DNA of 15,238 nt from UBA9715 sp045614225 (lineage in GTDB: Bacteria > Actinomycetota > Coriobacteriia > Coriobacteriales > Eggerthellaceae). Of the stretch, positions 1 through 6,274 are shown piece after piece. The stretch spans positions 1 through 15,238 of the forward strand of contig JAZLCO010000067.1 in the NCBI GenBank assembly GCA_045614225.1, read 5' to 3'. The number at the start of each line of letters is the position of its first letter. Position 1 is the first letter of the stretch. Both the position numbers and the translations under genes were made by a program. The notes beneath the pieces are model-generated. The model did not search any database, was not told the origin of the DNA, and was given only the letters and a program-made list of their open reading frames with translations.

Positions 1-71
1 CTCGGGGCTCGGCGACCTGAACAATCACCATGCTAGAGGGGAAGGGCCCTTTTGCAAAGCAGGAGTGTCTC

Positions 72-96
72 CCACCCGCACAGCGGGTGGTTCTTT
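72..96 (+). terminator. Hairpin, possible terminator of a plus-strand gene left of the window
   Basis: CCACCCGC (72–79) pairs with GCGGGTGG (83–90) around a 3-nt loop and is followed on the plus strand by TTCTTT. This looks like a rho-independent terminator for a plus-strand gene ending near the left edge; in-frame stops at 18–20 and 34–36 are both possible ends. A second perfect hairpin follows at once: GTGCCGCG (97–104) with CGCGGCAC (110–117). It has no T-tract. The identity of the upstream gene cannot be seen. Confidence 0.45.
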
Positions 97-130
97 GTGC
101 CGCGCTGCGCGCGGCACTGGGTTGGTGACC

Positions 131-168
131 CATGAAAAGAAGGGGTCAGCTTCAAAAGCTGACCCCTT
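131..168 (-). terminator. Intrinsic terminator of the YD-repeat lipoprotein gene
   Basis: A perfect 13-bp stem (140–152 with 156–168) with a 3-nt loop is followed, reading the minus strand, by CTTTTC. It lies about 20 bp downstream of the lipoprotein stop codon, as expected for its transcript end. Confidence 0.75.
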
Positions 169-189
169 TGTTCATCATCTTTCGGAATC

Positions 190-1005
190 TTAGAACTGTG
201 GTATCCAGGATGAAATCCATGCTTGCGTGCTGGGATTATCAATCTTCTGGTATTCGATCTCATGAGACATCGCACCGTTCGTATATACGGTGGAAATGTT
301 GCCGTTCTCGTCGCATTCGTACGTCATTTCGTTTTCGTGCACTTCGCCGGTGTTTGTCATGGTAGTCGTGCGCTTCGAGCTCACGGCACGACCTTGGTCA
401 TCGAGAGTCCACACATAATCGATAGTCTGAGGATACTCGCCACCTTTTGTAACCTGATGGGATGGGCGACCATTTTCATCGTACTCAACGATGACATCTC
501 TGCCATCGTTATACACAATATGCTGGCTCTTCAGCTTGCCATCGGCATAATACGTAAACTCTGCCGTAGATCCAGCGCTGGAAGCGTTCTTCACTGCATG
601 GCCACCTTCGACTGTCCATTCCGTGGTGCTCGATGTGCCGTCGGGTTGAACAGTTGCACCTGCATATCCGTTCTCATCGTAGTCAGAATAAATATACGTG
701 TTGGTTTGACTCTCCTTCGTGTTCGGATTGATGTTTGTCACAGTCCACTGAGTTCGATTTCCGTGTTCGTCATACTCGTAGTCCCACGAGCCAGCTTCCC
801 AGGTTTCCGTGACTGCATCATTCTCATCCATCATATAGCTATACATGGTCACATGCTTGATGACATAAATCGGATCGTATGCAGCCGCGCTTGAGCCGCT
901 GGATGCAGCGCTGCCGCTGCCGCTTCCACCGCCACATGCTGTCAAGCACAAAGCCGCAAAAGCCGCTACAAAAGCTATGCCAATTATCTTGCCCAACTTC
1001 TTCAT
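190..1005 (-). CDS. Lipoprotein with degenerate YD/RHS-like repeats
   Basis: The 271-residue protein begins with a type II signal peptide: positive MKKLGK, a hydrophobic core, then lipobox LTAC at residues 21–24, so Cys24 is the likely lipidated residue and the protein is anchored outside the membrane. A Gly/Ser/Ala-rich linker follows (about 25–43). The rest carries repeated D-E/D-x-G-containing strands such as YDEHGNRTQW, YDENGYAG, YDENGRPSHQ and CDENGNIST, spaced as in YD/RHS-type beta-repeat proteins. The set is short and lacks an RHS core or toxin domain, so this is a surface repeat lipoprotein of unknown function. A strong ribosome binding site (AGGGAGGGG) precedes ATG at 1005. It lies 105 bp downstream of map on the same strand with no obvious terminator between, so some co-transcription is possible. 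Family assignment is from repeat appearance only. Confidence 0.85.
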   Translation of the reverse strand: MKKLGKIIGIAFVAAFAALCLTACGGGSGSGSAASSGSSAAAYDPIYVIKHVTMYSYMMDENDAVTETWEAGSWDYEYDEHGNRTQWTVTNINPNTKESQTNTYIYSDYDENGYAGATVQPDGTSSTTEWTVEGGHAVKNASSAGSTAEFTYYADGKLKSQHIVYNDGRDVIVEYDENGRPSHQVTKGGEYPQTIDYVWTLDDQGRAVSSKRTTTMTNTGEVHENEMTYECDENGNISTVYTNGAMSHEIEYQKIDNPSTQAWISSWIPQF

Positions 1006-1110
1006 GGTATTCCCCTCCCTTGGTTTGTGAACCTTCTGTCAGTGTACCAATCATTGGGCAAACTCGGCTTCAAAAGGATTCATCGGTTTTGACGGTATGG
1101 GTATCTCTTC

Positions 1111-1884
1111 TCAGATAGGCCTGTCACGACCGGGCTCGTTCGACACGAGCACAGGACCATCGGATGTGATAGCAACAGTCTTTTCGAAATGCGCAGCGGG
1201 CTTGCCATCCTGCGTCACTACGAGCCATCCATCGCGCATGACGTGCGTGCGATGCGTTCCCATGGTGATCATCGGCTCGATGGCAAGCACCATGCCCGCC
1301 TCGAGCTTGAGGCCCGTGTGTTTCAGCCCGAAATTGGGAACGGCAGGATCTTCATGCATGTTTCGCCCAATGCCATGCCCAGTGTAATCGCGCACGACTC
1401 CAAAGCCCGCCTTGCGTGCAACCGACTGCACCGCATGGCCGATATCGCCCAGACGATTGCCTGGGCGCGCAGCAGAAATACCTGCCCACATGCACTTCTC
1501 GGTCACGTCGAGCAATCGTTTGACATCAGGAGCCAACCTACCAACTGCGAAGGTCCAAGCGTTATCACCCGCCCATCCGTTAACAGTGGCACCAGTGTCG
1601 ATTGATATGATGTCGCCTTCTTTCAAACGCACCTTGCTCGAAGGAATGCCATGCACGATCTGCTCGTTGATGGATGCGCAAATGCTTCCAGGAAAGCCGC
1701 CGTATCCTTTGAACGTGGGAATGCCACCATTGCTTCGGATGTAGTCTTCAGCGAACTCGTCGAGCTCGAGCGTCGTCACGCCCGGTACGCACCTCTTCCC
1801 CACCTCACGCAGCACGGCCGCCGACAGACGACCTGCTTCTTTCATCTCTTCAATCTCTGCAAGCGTTTTCTTGATGACTGCCAT
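1111..1884 (-). CDS. map: Methionine aminopeptidase, type I
   Basis: Removes the initiator Met from new proteins in the cytoplasm. All signature residues are visible. Counting from ATG at 1884 (257 aa), the metal ligands are Asp96, Asp107, His170, Glu203 and Glu234, in the contexts SIDTGA, AGDNAW, GHGIG, IEPM and FEKT; the substrate-side His78 sits in IVHGIP. Length is normal for the short type I enzyme without an N-terminal zinc domain. The frame stays open to a TTG at 1896, but the GGGGGAG just before ATG 1884 serves as ribosome binding site, so ATG is chosen. In many bacteria map sits in the secY–adk–map cluster; here it is alone, followed by a lipoprotein gene and preceded by a 4-copy palindrome array that must lie in its promoter or leader. 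Confidence 0.97.
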   Translation of the reverse strand: MAVIKKTLAEIEEMKEAGRLSAAVLREVGKRCVPGVTTLELDEFAEDYIRSNGGIPTFKGYGGFPGSICASINEQIVHGIPSSKVRLKEGDIISIDTGATVNGWAGDNAWTFAVGRLAPDVKRLLDVTEKCMWAGISAARPGNRLGDIGHAVQSVARKAGFGVVRDYTGHGIGRNMHEDPAVPNFGLKHTGLKLEAGMVLAIEPMITMGTHRTHVMRDGWLVVTQDGKPAAHFEKTVAITSDGPVLVSNEPGRDRPI

Positions 1885-1907
1885 GTTCTCCCCCAAGGAC
1901 CCGAGAA

Positions 1908-2040
1908 TGCATAATCGTACCTGGTTGAATTATGCGCATGCATAATTGTACCTGGACGAATTATGCAGACGCATATTTCAACCTGGTTGTTTTATGCAGC
2001 AGGCTGCGCTATGCATATTTCAACCTGGTTGAAATATGCA
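1908..2040. repeat. Array of four 29-bp palindromes upstream of map
   Basis: Four related 29-mers start at 1908, 1939, 1970 and 2012. Copy 4 (2012–2040) is a perfect palindrome: arm TGCATATTTCAACC, central T, then its exact reverse complement. By hand, the two arms of copies 1–3 agree at 10, 11 and 10 of 14 positions. The centre ACCTGG and the outer GCATA/TATGC are kept in all copies. Start-to-start spacing is 31, 31 and 42 bp, close to three, three and four helical turns. The array fills the space between the rplA terminator and the map ribosome binding site, so it probably acts as a cluster of operators for map; if transcribed it would form tandem hairpins. The binding protein is unknown. 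The alternative is a dispersed intergenic palindromic repeat. Confidence 0.9.
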
Positions 2041-2055
2041 TTCAGTTCTTGCAAC

Positions 2056-2085
2056 AAAAAAGGGGAATCGAATGATTCCCCTTTT
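2056..2085 (-). terminator. Intrinsic terminator of the ribosomal protein operon (after rplA)
   Basis: A 12-bp perfect stem (2058–2069 with 2074–2085) with loop GAAT is followed on the minus strand by an uninterrupted T run (2061–2056). It lies 20 bp past the rplA stop and insulates the operon from the palindrome array and map. Confidence 0.93.
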
Positions 2086-2106
2086 CGTAAGCTCGATCGG
2101 CTTGAT

Positions 2107-2823
2107 TTATTCGACAACAGCCCTCTTGTCATAGTCGCGGTTGACCGACGGGTCAACGGTGATGGACGGGCTCATCGTGGAAGCGATGTTGATCGACTTG
2201 ACGTAACGGCCCTTTGCGGAAGACGGCTTCATGCGCAGAACCTCGTCGTAGACAGCGCCATAGTTCTGAGCGAGCTGCTCAGCGGTGAAGCTAGTCTTGC
2301 CGAGGATGACATGAGCGATGCCGTAACGGTCGGCGCGATACTCGACGCGGCCGCCCTTGAGCTCGTTGATGGCCTTGGCAACGTCGGGGGTGACGGTGCC
2401 CAGCTTGGGGTTGGGCATGAGGCCGCGGGGGCCGAGGATCTTGCCCAAACGACCGACCTTGCTCATCTGGTCGGGCGTGGCAACAGCAGCGTCGAAGTCC
2501 ATCTTGCCAGCCTGGATGTCGGCAACGAGGTCGTCGGAACCGACGATGTCAGCGCCAGCTTCTTCAGCGGCACGAGCAGCTTCGCCCTCAGCGAACACTG
2601 CAACGCGAACCGTCTTGCCCGAGCCGTTCGGCAGGCTGACGGTGCCGCGCAGCTGCTGATCAGCCTTGCGGGTGTCGATGCCGAGGCGGAAGTGAACTTC
2701 CACGGACTCGTCGAACTTGGCCGAAGCGATTTCCTTCAGCAGCTCAAACGCCTCGAGCGGCGCATACTGCTCTTCGGTGATCTTTTCGGCAGCTGCCTTG
2801 TAACCCTTAGATTTCTTAGCCAT
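2107..2823 (-). CDS. rplA: 50S ribosomal protein L1
   Basis: The 238-residue protein is a normal full-length L1. The family signature is clear at about residues 124–144 (GRLGKILGPRGLMPNP and following), preceded by the alternating two-domain L1 fold and followed by the C-terminal SINIASTMSPSI segment. L1 forms the mobile stalk at the E site and in many bacteria represses its own operon by binding the mRNA; whether that holds here cannot be read from the protein. GAAGGAG lies upstream of ATG at 2823. It is the last gene of the rpmG–trnW–secE–nusG–rplK–rplA unit, 92 bp after rplK; that gap contains a CGCGCC/GGCGCG hairpin (2887–2904) without a T-tract. Confidence 0.98.
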   Translation of the reverse strand: MAKKSKGYKAAAEKITEEQYAPLEAFELLKEIASAKFDESVEVHFRLGIDTRKADQQLRGTVSLPNGSGKTVRVAVFAEGEAARAAEEAGADIVGSDDLVADIQAGKMDFDAAVATPDQMSKVGRLGKILGPRGLMPNPKLGTVTPDVAKAINELKGGRVEYRADRYGIAHVILGKTSFTAEQLAQNYGAVYDEVLRMKPSSAKGRYVKSINIASTMSPSITVDPSVNRDYDKRAVVE

Positions 2824-2915
2824 TTTTCTTCTCCTTCGTGGTGGCTAACGAACGTTTCGAAGAACGCTCTCCCAACTATCAATCAACGCGCCTTGGGCGG
2901 CGCGCAGATTCCGAA

Positions 2916-3413
2916 TTACTGACCCAGCGCCTTGAGCTGCTCAGCAAGCTTGCGGCTCGGGACGTACTTCTTCTTCATCTCGCGACCCTCGATGCGAACG
3001 CCCATCGAACGAGCGGTGCCGGCGATGATCTCCATCGCAGCCTCGATCGTGTTGGCGTTCAGGTCGGGCATCTTGGTCTCGGCGATCTCGCGGAGCTGGT
3101 CCTCGGTCAGGGTGCCGACGAAGCGCAGCTGCGGGATGCCAGAGCCGCTCTCGATGCCGAGCTTTTCCTTGATCAGCACGGCCGCGGGCGGAGTCTTGCA
3201 GATGAACGTGAACGACTTGTCCTCGTAAACGGTGATCTCAACAGGAATGATCGTGCCGGACTGCTCCTGCGTCTGAGCGTTGAACGCCTGGCAGAACTGC
3301 ATGATGTTGACGCCCTGGGCGCCAAGAGCAGGACCTACCGGAGGAGCCGGGTTGGCGGCGCCGGCCGGAATCTGAAGCTTAATGAAACCGGTAACCTTTT
3401 TCTTGGGGGCCAT
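2916..3413 (-). CDS. rplK: 50S ribosomal protein L11 with C-terminal extension
   Basis: L11 binds 23S rRNA at the GTPase-associated centre and is the usual target of PrmA methylation and thiopeptide antibiotics. The N-terminal domain is canonical (KLQIPAGAANPAPPVGPALG, then QGVNIMQFC), and the C-terminal RNA-binding domain ends with the conserved GTARSMG. Typical L11 proteins stop a few residues after that motif, at about 141–143 aa. Here the chain runs on for about 23 more residues rich in Lys and Arg (including EMKKKYVPSRKLAEQLKALG), total 165 aa. The frame is intact and ends at a clean TAA, so this is a real extension rather than read-through. ATG at 3413 follows AAAGGA at good spacing. 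Upstream, 3454–3500 folds into a bulged stem-loop. Confidence 0.98.
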   Translation of the reverse strand: MAPKKKVTGFIKLQIPAGAANPAPPVGPALGAQGVNIMQFCQAFNAQTQEQSGTIIPVEITVYEDKSFTFICKTPPAAVLIKEKLGIESGSGIPQLRFVGTLTEDQLREIAETKMPDLNANTIEAAMEIIAGTARSMGVRIEGREMKKKYVPSRKLAEQLKALGQ

Positions 3414-3453
3414 ATCATTATCCTTTCGGTTATTAATTCAACTCTATCTATCA

Positions 3454-3500
3454 AGCGTTTGTTCGTGAGAAGCCCCGGTCCACGCGGGCACGAACGCGCT
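3454..3500 (-). promoter_or_regulatory. Bulged stem-loop in the nusG–rplK intergenic region (candidate r-protein leader)
   Basis: In the minus-strand transcript, GUUCGUG pairs with CACGAAC (3495–3489 with 3467–3461), capped by CCCG/CGGG with a 7-nt loop. A one-sided 6-nt bulge (GCUUCU) lies between the two helices, and an outer AGCG/CGCU pair closes the base. There is no T-tract, so it is not a terminator. Its place about 40 bp before rplK and its asymmetric bulge fit a translational control site such as an L1-binding leader, but the L1 target consensus was not verified. Confidence 0.4.
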
Positions 3501-3512
3501 GATATACGCTTC

Positions 3513-4049
3513 CTAAACTTTTGCCACCTGATCGAACGAAAGCTCGACGGGGGTTTCGCGGCCGAAAATTGACACCATGACGCGCACCTTGCCAGCCTCG
3601 GGCATGACCTCAGCGACCGTGCCGTCGAAATCGACGAACGGACCCGAAACGACCTTGACCGTCTGGCCAACCTCGATGCTCGTGGAGGTCTTCTTCGGAG
3701 CGCCCTGGCGCGGCTTGCCCACGCCCATGATCTTGTTGAACTCATCGCGGGTCAGCGGCTCGGGATTTCCCTGGCTGCCAACAAAGCCAGTGACACCAGG
3801 CGTGTTGCGCACAGCAGCCCAGCTCTGCGGATCGAGCTCCATGCGAACGAGCACGTAGCCGGGAAGAACCTTCTTCTCGGACTCGACGCGCTTGCCGCCT
3901 TCCTTGATTTCAGTAACCGTCTCGGTCGGGATCTCGATCCGGAAGATCTTGTTTTCCAGACCCATCGACTCGATGCGCTGCTGGAGATTCTTCTTGACCT
4001 TGTTCTCGTAGCCCGAGTAGGTATGCAGGACGTACCACTTCTTAGCCAT
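3513..4049 (-). CDS. nusG: Transcription elongation/termination factor NusG
   Basis: The 178-residue protein has the NGN domain at the N-terminus (KKWYVLHTYSGYENKVKKNL, then VLPGYVLVRM around 61–70 and RNTPGVTGFVG at 81–91) and a C-terminal KOW domain at about 128–165 (GQTVKVVSGPF to VSIFGR). It binds RNA polymerase and couples it to Rho or ribosomes. Length is standard, without the long acidic N-terminal extension of many high-GC actinobacteria such as Mycobacterium or Streptomyces. The start is 3 bp after the secE stop codon, and its ribosome binding site GGGAG overlaps the end of secE, indicating translational coupling. Confidence 0.98.
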   Translation of the reverse strand: MAKKWYVLHTYSGYENKVKKNLQQRIESMGLENKIFRIEIPTETVTEIKEGGKRVESEKKVLPGYVLVRMELDPQSWAAVRNTPGVTGFVGSQGNPEPLTRDEFNKIMGVGKPRQGAPKKTSTSIEVGQTVKVVSGPFVDFDGTVAEVMPEAGKVRVMVSIFGRETPVELSFDQVAKV

Positions 4050-4052
4050 GGA

Positions 4053-4451
4053 TTACGCTCCCAGGCCAGACAGGGCAACGAGGCCCGGCGTGATGATAAG
4101 GTTGTCGAGAATGGCGACGTACACGCCGAAGAAGATCAGCGCACCAACGACGACGCCGCTCCAGCGGATGACGTCCTGACGAGAAGGCCACGTGACCCTC
4201 TTCATCTCGGCGCGGACATCCCTGAGGAACTGGAAGCGCACCTTCTTGGGCTTCTTCTCTTCCTTGACAGCAGGCGTCTTCGTCTCAGCCTTGTCGGCCT
4301 TGGACTTGAAGAGGCCACCCTTCTTCTCTTCGGCACCCTCGGAGGTCTCGGGCGCCCTCTCAGCAGCGATTGCGTCGCGCTCTTCGCGGTCGCGACGGTT
4401 TGCCTTGGCGGCAGTTGCCTTAGCTCTCTGCGTTTTTGACTTGTGGGCCAT
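4053..4451 (-). CDS. secE: Preprotein translocase subunit SecE with long charged N-terminus
   Basis: SecE clamps the SecY channel in the inner membrane. The conserved amphipathic segment FLRDVRAEMKRVTWPSRQDV is at residues 75–94, and the single C-terminal membrane helix runs about 96–119. Most Gram-positive SecE proteins are about 60–75 aa; this one is 132 aa because of a ~70-residue hydrophilic region rich in Lys, Glu and Ala with no predicted membrane segment. Similar extensions are known in other actinobacterial SecE proteins. ATG at 4451 is preceded only by a modest GGGA. Gene order tRNA-Trp–secE–nusG is classical. Confidence 0.95.
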   Translation of the reverse strand: MAHKSKTQRAKATAAKANRRDREERDAIAAERAPETSEGAEEKKGGLFKSKADKAETKTPAVKEEKKPKKVRFQFLRDVRAEMKRVTWPSRQDVIRWSGVVVGALIFFGVYVAILDNLIITPGLVALSGLGA

Positions 4452-4563
4452 AATTGATCCCGTTCTTGTGTCGAAACTTCACTGCTTATAACGCTAAACA
4501 AGCAGCCTGTCTTCAAGTTGCTTTTTCAAGCAATCTGAACGCAAGCTGCTCGGATTAACAAGC

Positions 4564-4640
4564 TGGCAGGCCAGGAGGGACTCGAACCCCCAACATGCGG
4601 TTTTGGAGACCGCCGCTCTACCAATTGGAGCTACTGGCCT
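4564..4640 (-). tRNA. tRNA-Trp (anticodon CCA)
   Basis: The cloverleaf reads on the minus strand from 4640: acceptor AGGCCAG pairs with CTGGCCT, discriminator G, and an encoded CCA end at 4566–4564. The anticodon loop CTCCAAA gives CCA, reading UGG. The T-loop GGTTCGAGTCC is canonical. It lies 21 bp after rpmG and 112 bp before secE, so it is probably cut out of the operon transcript. Confidence 0.97.
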
Positions 4641-4661
4641 ATACGCTTGTTCTTCCCTATG

Positions 4662-4811
4662 TTATCGAGTTTCGCGATGAAGAGTGTGATGACCACACCA
4701 CTTGCAATATTTCTTCATCTCGAGACGATCGGGGTTATTCTGCTTGTTCTTTTTGGTCGTGTAATTGCGACGCTTGCAATCAGTGCACGCCAAAGTGACC
4801 AACGTACGCAT
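4662..4811 (-). CDS. rpmG: 50S ribosomal protein L33, zinc-binding form
   Basis: A 49-residue protein, typical for L33. It starts MRTLVTLACTDC and contains YTTKKNKQNNPDRLEMKKYC, both hallmark segments. Two CxxC pairs (Cys9/Cys12 and Cys36/Cys39) make it the zinc-binding paralogue type rather than the Cys-less form. The frame is open further upstream to 4859, but AAGGAG lies 8 bp before the ATG at 4811, and family length supports that start. It is the first gene of the operon continuing into tRNA-Trp, secE and nusG. Confidence 0.97.
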   Translation of the reverse strand: MRTLVTLACTDCKRRNYTTKKNKQNNPDRLEMKKYCKWCGHHTLHRETR

Positions 4812-4871
4812 TAAGAAACTCCTTGCGCTATTCCGGGTAAGGGCAACATTAAAGGACACATGAATTCATGA

Positions 4872-4899
4872 ACGGAGCCCGCTTTTGAGCGGGCTCCGT
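4872..4899 (-). terminator. Hairpin terminator after tuf
   Basis: A perfect 12-bp GC-rich stem (4872–4883 with 4888–4899) with a TTTG loop lies 23 bp past the tuf stop codon. The T-tract is weak on the minus strand (TTCATG) and also weak on the plus strand (CTTT). A 12-bp palindrome with an EcoRI site (CATGAATTCATG, 4859–4870) abuts it. Termination of tuf is likely but not certain to be fully efficient. Confidence 0.75.
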
Positions 4900-4922
4900 C
4901 TTTAGTGCTTCGAGAAGATCGT

Positions 4923-6125
4923 TTACTTGTAGATCTTCGTGACGCGGCCGGAGCCGACCGTACGACCACCCTCGCGGATAGCCAGGCGCAGGCCCTCTTC
5001 CATGGCGATCGGGTGAATGAGCTCTGCGTGAATCAGAACGTTGTCGCCAGGCATGACCATCTCGGTGCCCTCGGGCAGGTGAGCAACGCCCGTGACGTCC
5101 GTGGTGCGGAAGTAGAACTGCGGACGATAGCCGTCAAAGAACGGGGTGTGGCGGCCGCCCTCTTCCTTGGTCAGGATGTAGATCTGAGCGTCGAACTCGG
5201 TGTGCGGGGTAACGGAACCCGGCTTGCAGAGAACCTGACCGCGCTCAATCTCGTCGCGCTTGATGCCGCGAAGCAGGCAGCCGATGTTGTCGCCGGCCTG
5301 AGCCTCGTCGAGCAGCTTGCGGAACATCTCGATGCCGGTGCAGACCGTGGACTGGGTCTCACGGATGCCGACAATCTCCAGCGGGTCGTTGAGGTGAAGA
5401 ACGCCACGCTCGACACGGCCAGTAGCAACGGTGCCGCGGCCGGTGATGGTCATGGTGTCCTCGACAGCCATCAGGAACGGCTTGTCGGTGTCACGCTCGG
5501 GAGTCGGGATGTACTCGTCGACGGCGTCGAGGAGCTCCCAGATGCCGGCCTGCCACTCAGCGTCGCCCTCGAGGGCCTTCAGCGCAGAACCGCGAATGAT
5601 CGGGGTGTCGTCGCCGGGGAACTCGTACTTGTCGAGGAGCTCGCGGGTCTCCATCTCGACGAGGTCGATGAGCTCTTCGTCGTCAACCATGTCGCACTTG
5701 TTCAGGAAAACAACGATGTAGGGAACGCCAACCTGACGGGCGAGCAGGATGTGCTCGCGAGTCTGACCCATCGGGCCGTCGGTAGCGGCGATGACGAGGA
5801 TAGCACCGTCCATCTGAGCAGCACCCGTAATCATGTTCTTGACGTAGTCAGCATGGCCGGGGCAGTCAACGTGAGCGTAGTGACGGGCATCGGTCTGATA
5901 CTCGATGTGAGCGATGGAGATCGTGATGCCGCGCTCGCGCTCCTCGGGAGCCTTGTCGATGTCTTCGAAGGCCGTGAAGTCGGCGGTTGCGGTGCCGTGA
6001 GAGCCGTCGTTCTCGGAGAGAACCTTGGAGATGGCCGCGGTCAGCGTGGTCTTGCCATGGTCGACGTGGCCGATGGTGCCGATGTTTACATGCGGCTTAG
6101 AGCGATCGAACTTTTCCTTGGACAT
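4923..6125 (-). CDS. tuf: Elongation factor Tu
   Basis: EF-Tu carries aminoacyl-tRNA to the ribosome with GTP. The 400-residue chain is full length and intact. GTPase motifs are visible: G1 GHVDHGKT (19–26), switch I RGITI (65–69), G3 DCPGH (87–91, with His91 equivalent to the catalytic E. coli His84), G4 NKCD (142–145) and G5 SALK (180–183). Domain 2 carries TITGRGTVATGRVERG, and domain 3 ends VGSGRVTKI. A Shine-Dalgarno AGGAAGG precedes ATG at 6125. Upstream on the same strand are tRNA-Met, tRNA-Thr and tRNA-Tyr, like the tRNA–tufB arrangement of E. coli. No good promoter is visible directly before tuf, so it probably depends at least partly on the tRNA promoter near 6570, despite two terminator-like hairpins between. 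Confidence 0.99.
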   Translation of the reverse strand: MSKEKFDRSKPHVNIGTIGHVDHGKTTLTAAISKVLSENDGSHGTATADFTAFEDIDKAPEERERGITISIAHIEYQTDARHYAHVDCPGHADYVKNMITGAAQMDGAILVIAATDGPMGQTREHILLARQVGVPYIVVFLNKCDMVDDEELIDLVEMETRELLDKYEFPGDDTPIIRGSALKALEGDAEWQAGIWELLDAVDEYIPTPERDTDKPFLMAVEDTMTITGRGTVATGRVERGVLHLNDPLEIVGIRETQSTVCTGIEMFRKLLDEAQAGDNIGCLLRGIKRDEIERGQVLCKPGSVTPHTEFDAQIYILTKEEGGRHTPFFDGYRPQFYFRTTDVTGVAHLPEGTEMVMPGDNVLIHAELIHPIAMEEGLRLAIREGGRTVGSGRVTKIYK

Positions 6126-6158
6126 GGAAAATCACCCTTCCTCTAGAATTAAACGCTT

Positions 6159-6188
6159 ATATAAAAGTAGCACCCTCGGAGAGGATGC
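6159..6188 (-). terminator. Terminator-like hairpin between tRNA-Met and tuf
   Basis: On the minus strand GCATCCTC pairs with GAGGGTGC (6188–6181 with 6177–6170, one G·U) around a 3-nt loop, followed by TACTTTTATAT. It starts 9 nt after the encoded CCA of tRNA-Met. It could attenuate read-through into tuf or act as a processing boundary; the interrupted U-tract predicts only partial termination. Confidence 0.55.
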
Positions 6189-6197
6189 TTGAAGGCA

Positions 6198-6274
6198 TGG
6201 TAGCGGTGACTGGATTCGAACCAGTGACGCCACGGGTATGAACCGTGTGCTCTAACCAACTGAGCTACACCGCC
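6198..6274 (-). tRNA. tRNA-Met (anticodon CAT), elongator-like
   Basis: Acceptor GGCGGTG (from 6274) pairs with CACCGCT, discriminator A, and CCA is encoded at 6200–6198. The anticodon loop TTCATAC gives CAT. The first acceptor pair is a G·U wobble. It is not the initiator type by simple inspection (no run of three G·C pairs flanking the anticodon loop). A CAT anticodon could also belong to tRNA-Ile with lysidine; that was not excluded. Its 5' end touches a terminator T-tract. Confidence 0.93.

Noticed and set aside
2..190. Plus-strand open frame running in from the left edge
   Set aside because: It reads through two perfect hairpins and the terminator of the lipoprotein gene, which real coding sequence would not be expected to do.
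1908..2040. CRISPR array
   Set aside because: The repeat units are palindromes separated by only 2, 2 and 13 bp, too short for spacers, and no cas genes are present.
1963..2922. Plus-strand 319-codon frame opposite rplA starting in the palindromes
   Set aside because: Its start lies in the repeat array and most of it is antisense to the intact L1 gene.
4905..6146. Plus-strand 413-codon open frame opposite tuf
   Set aside because: An antisense shadow of a conserved high-GC gene. The minus strand encodes a complete EF-Tu with all GTPase motifs.
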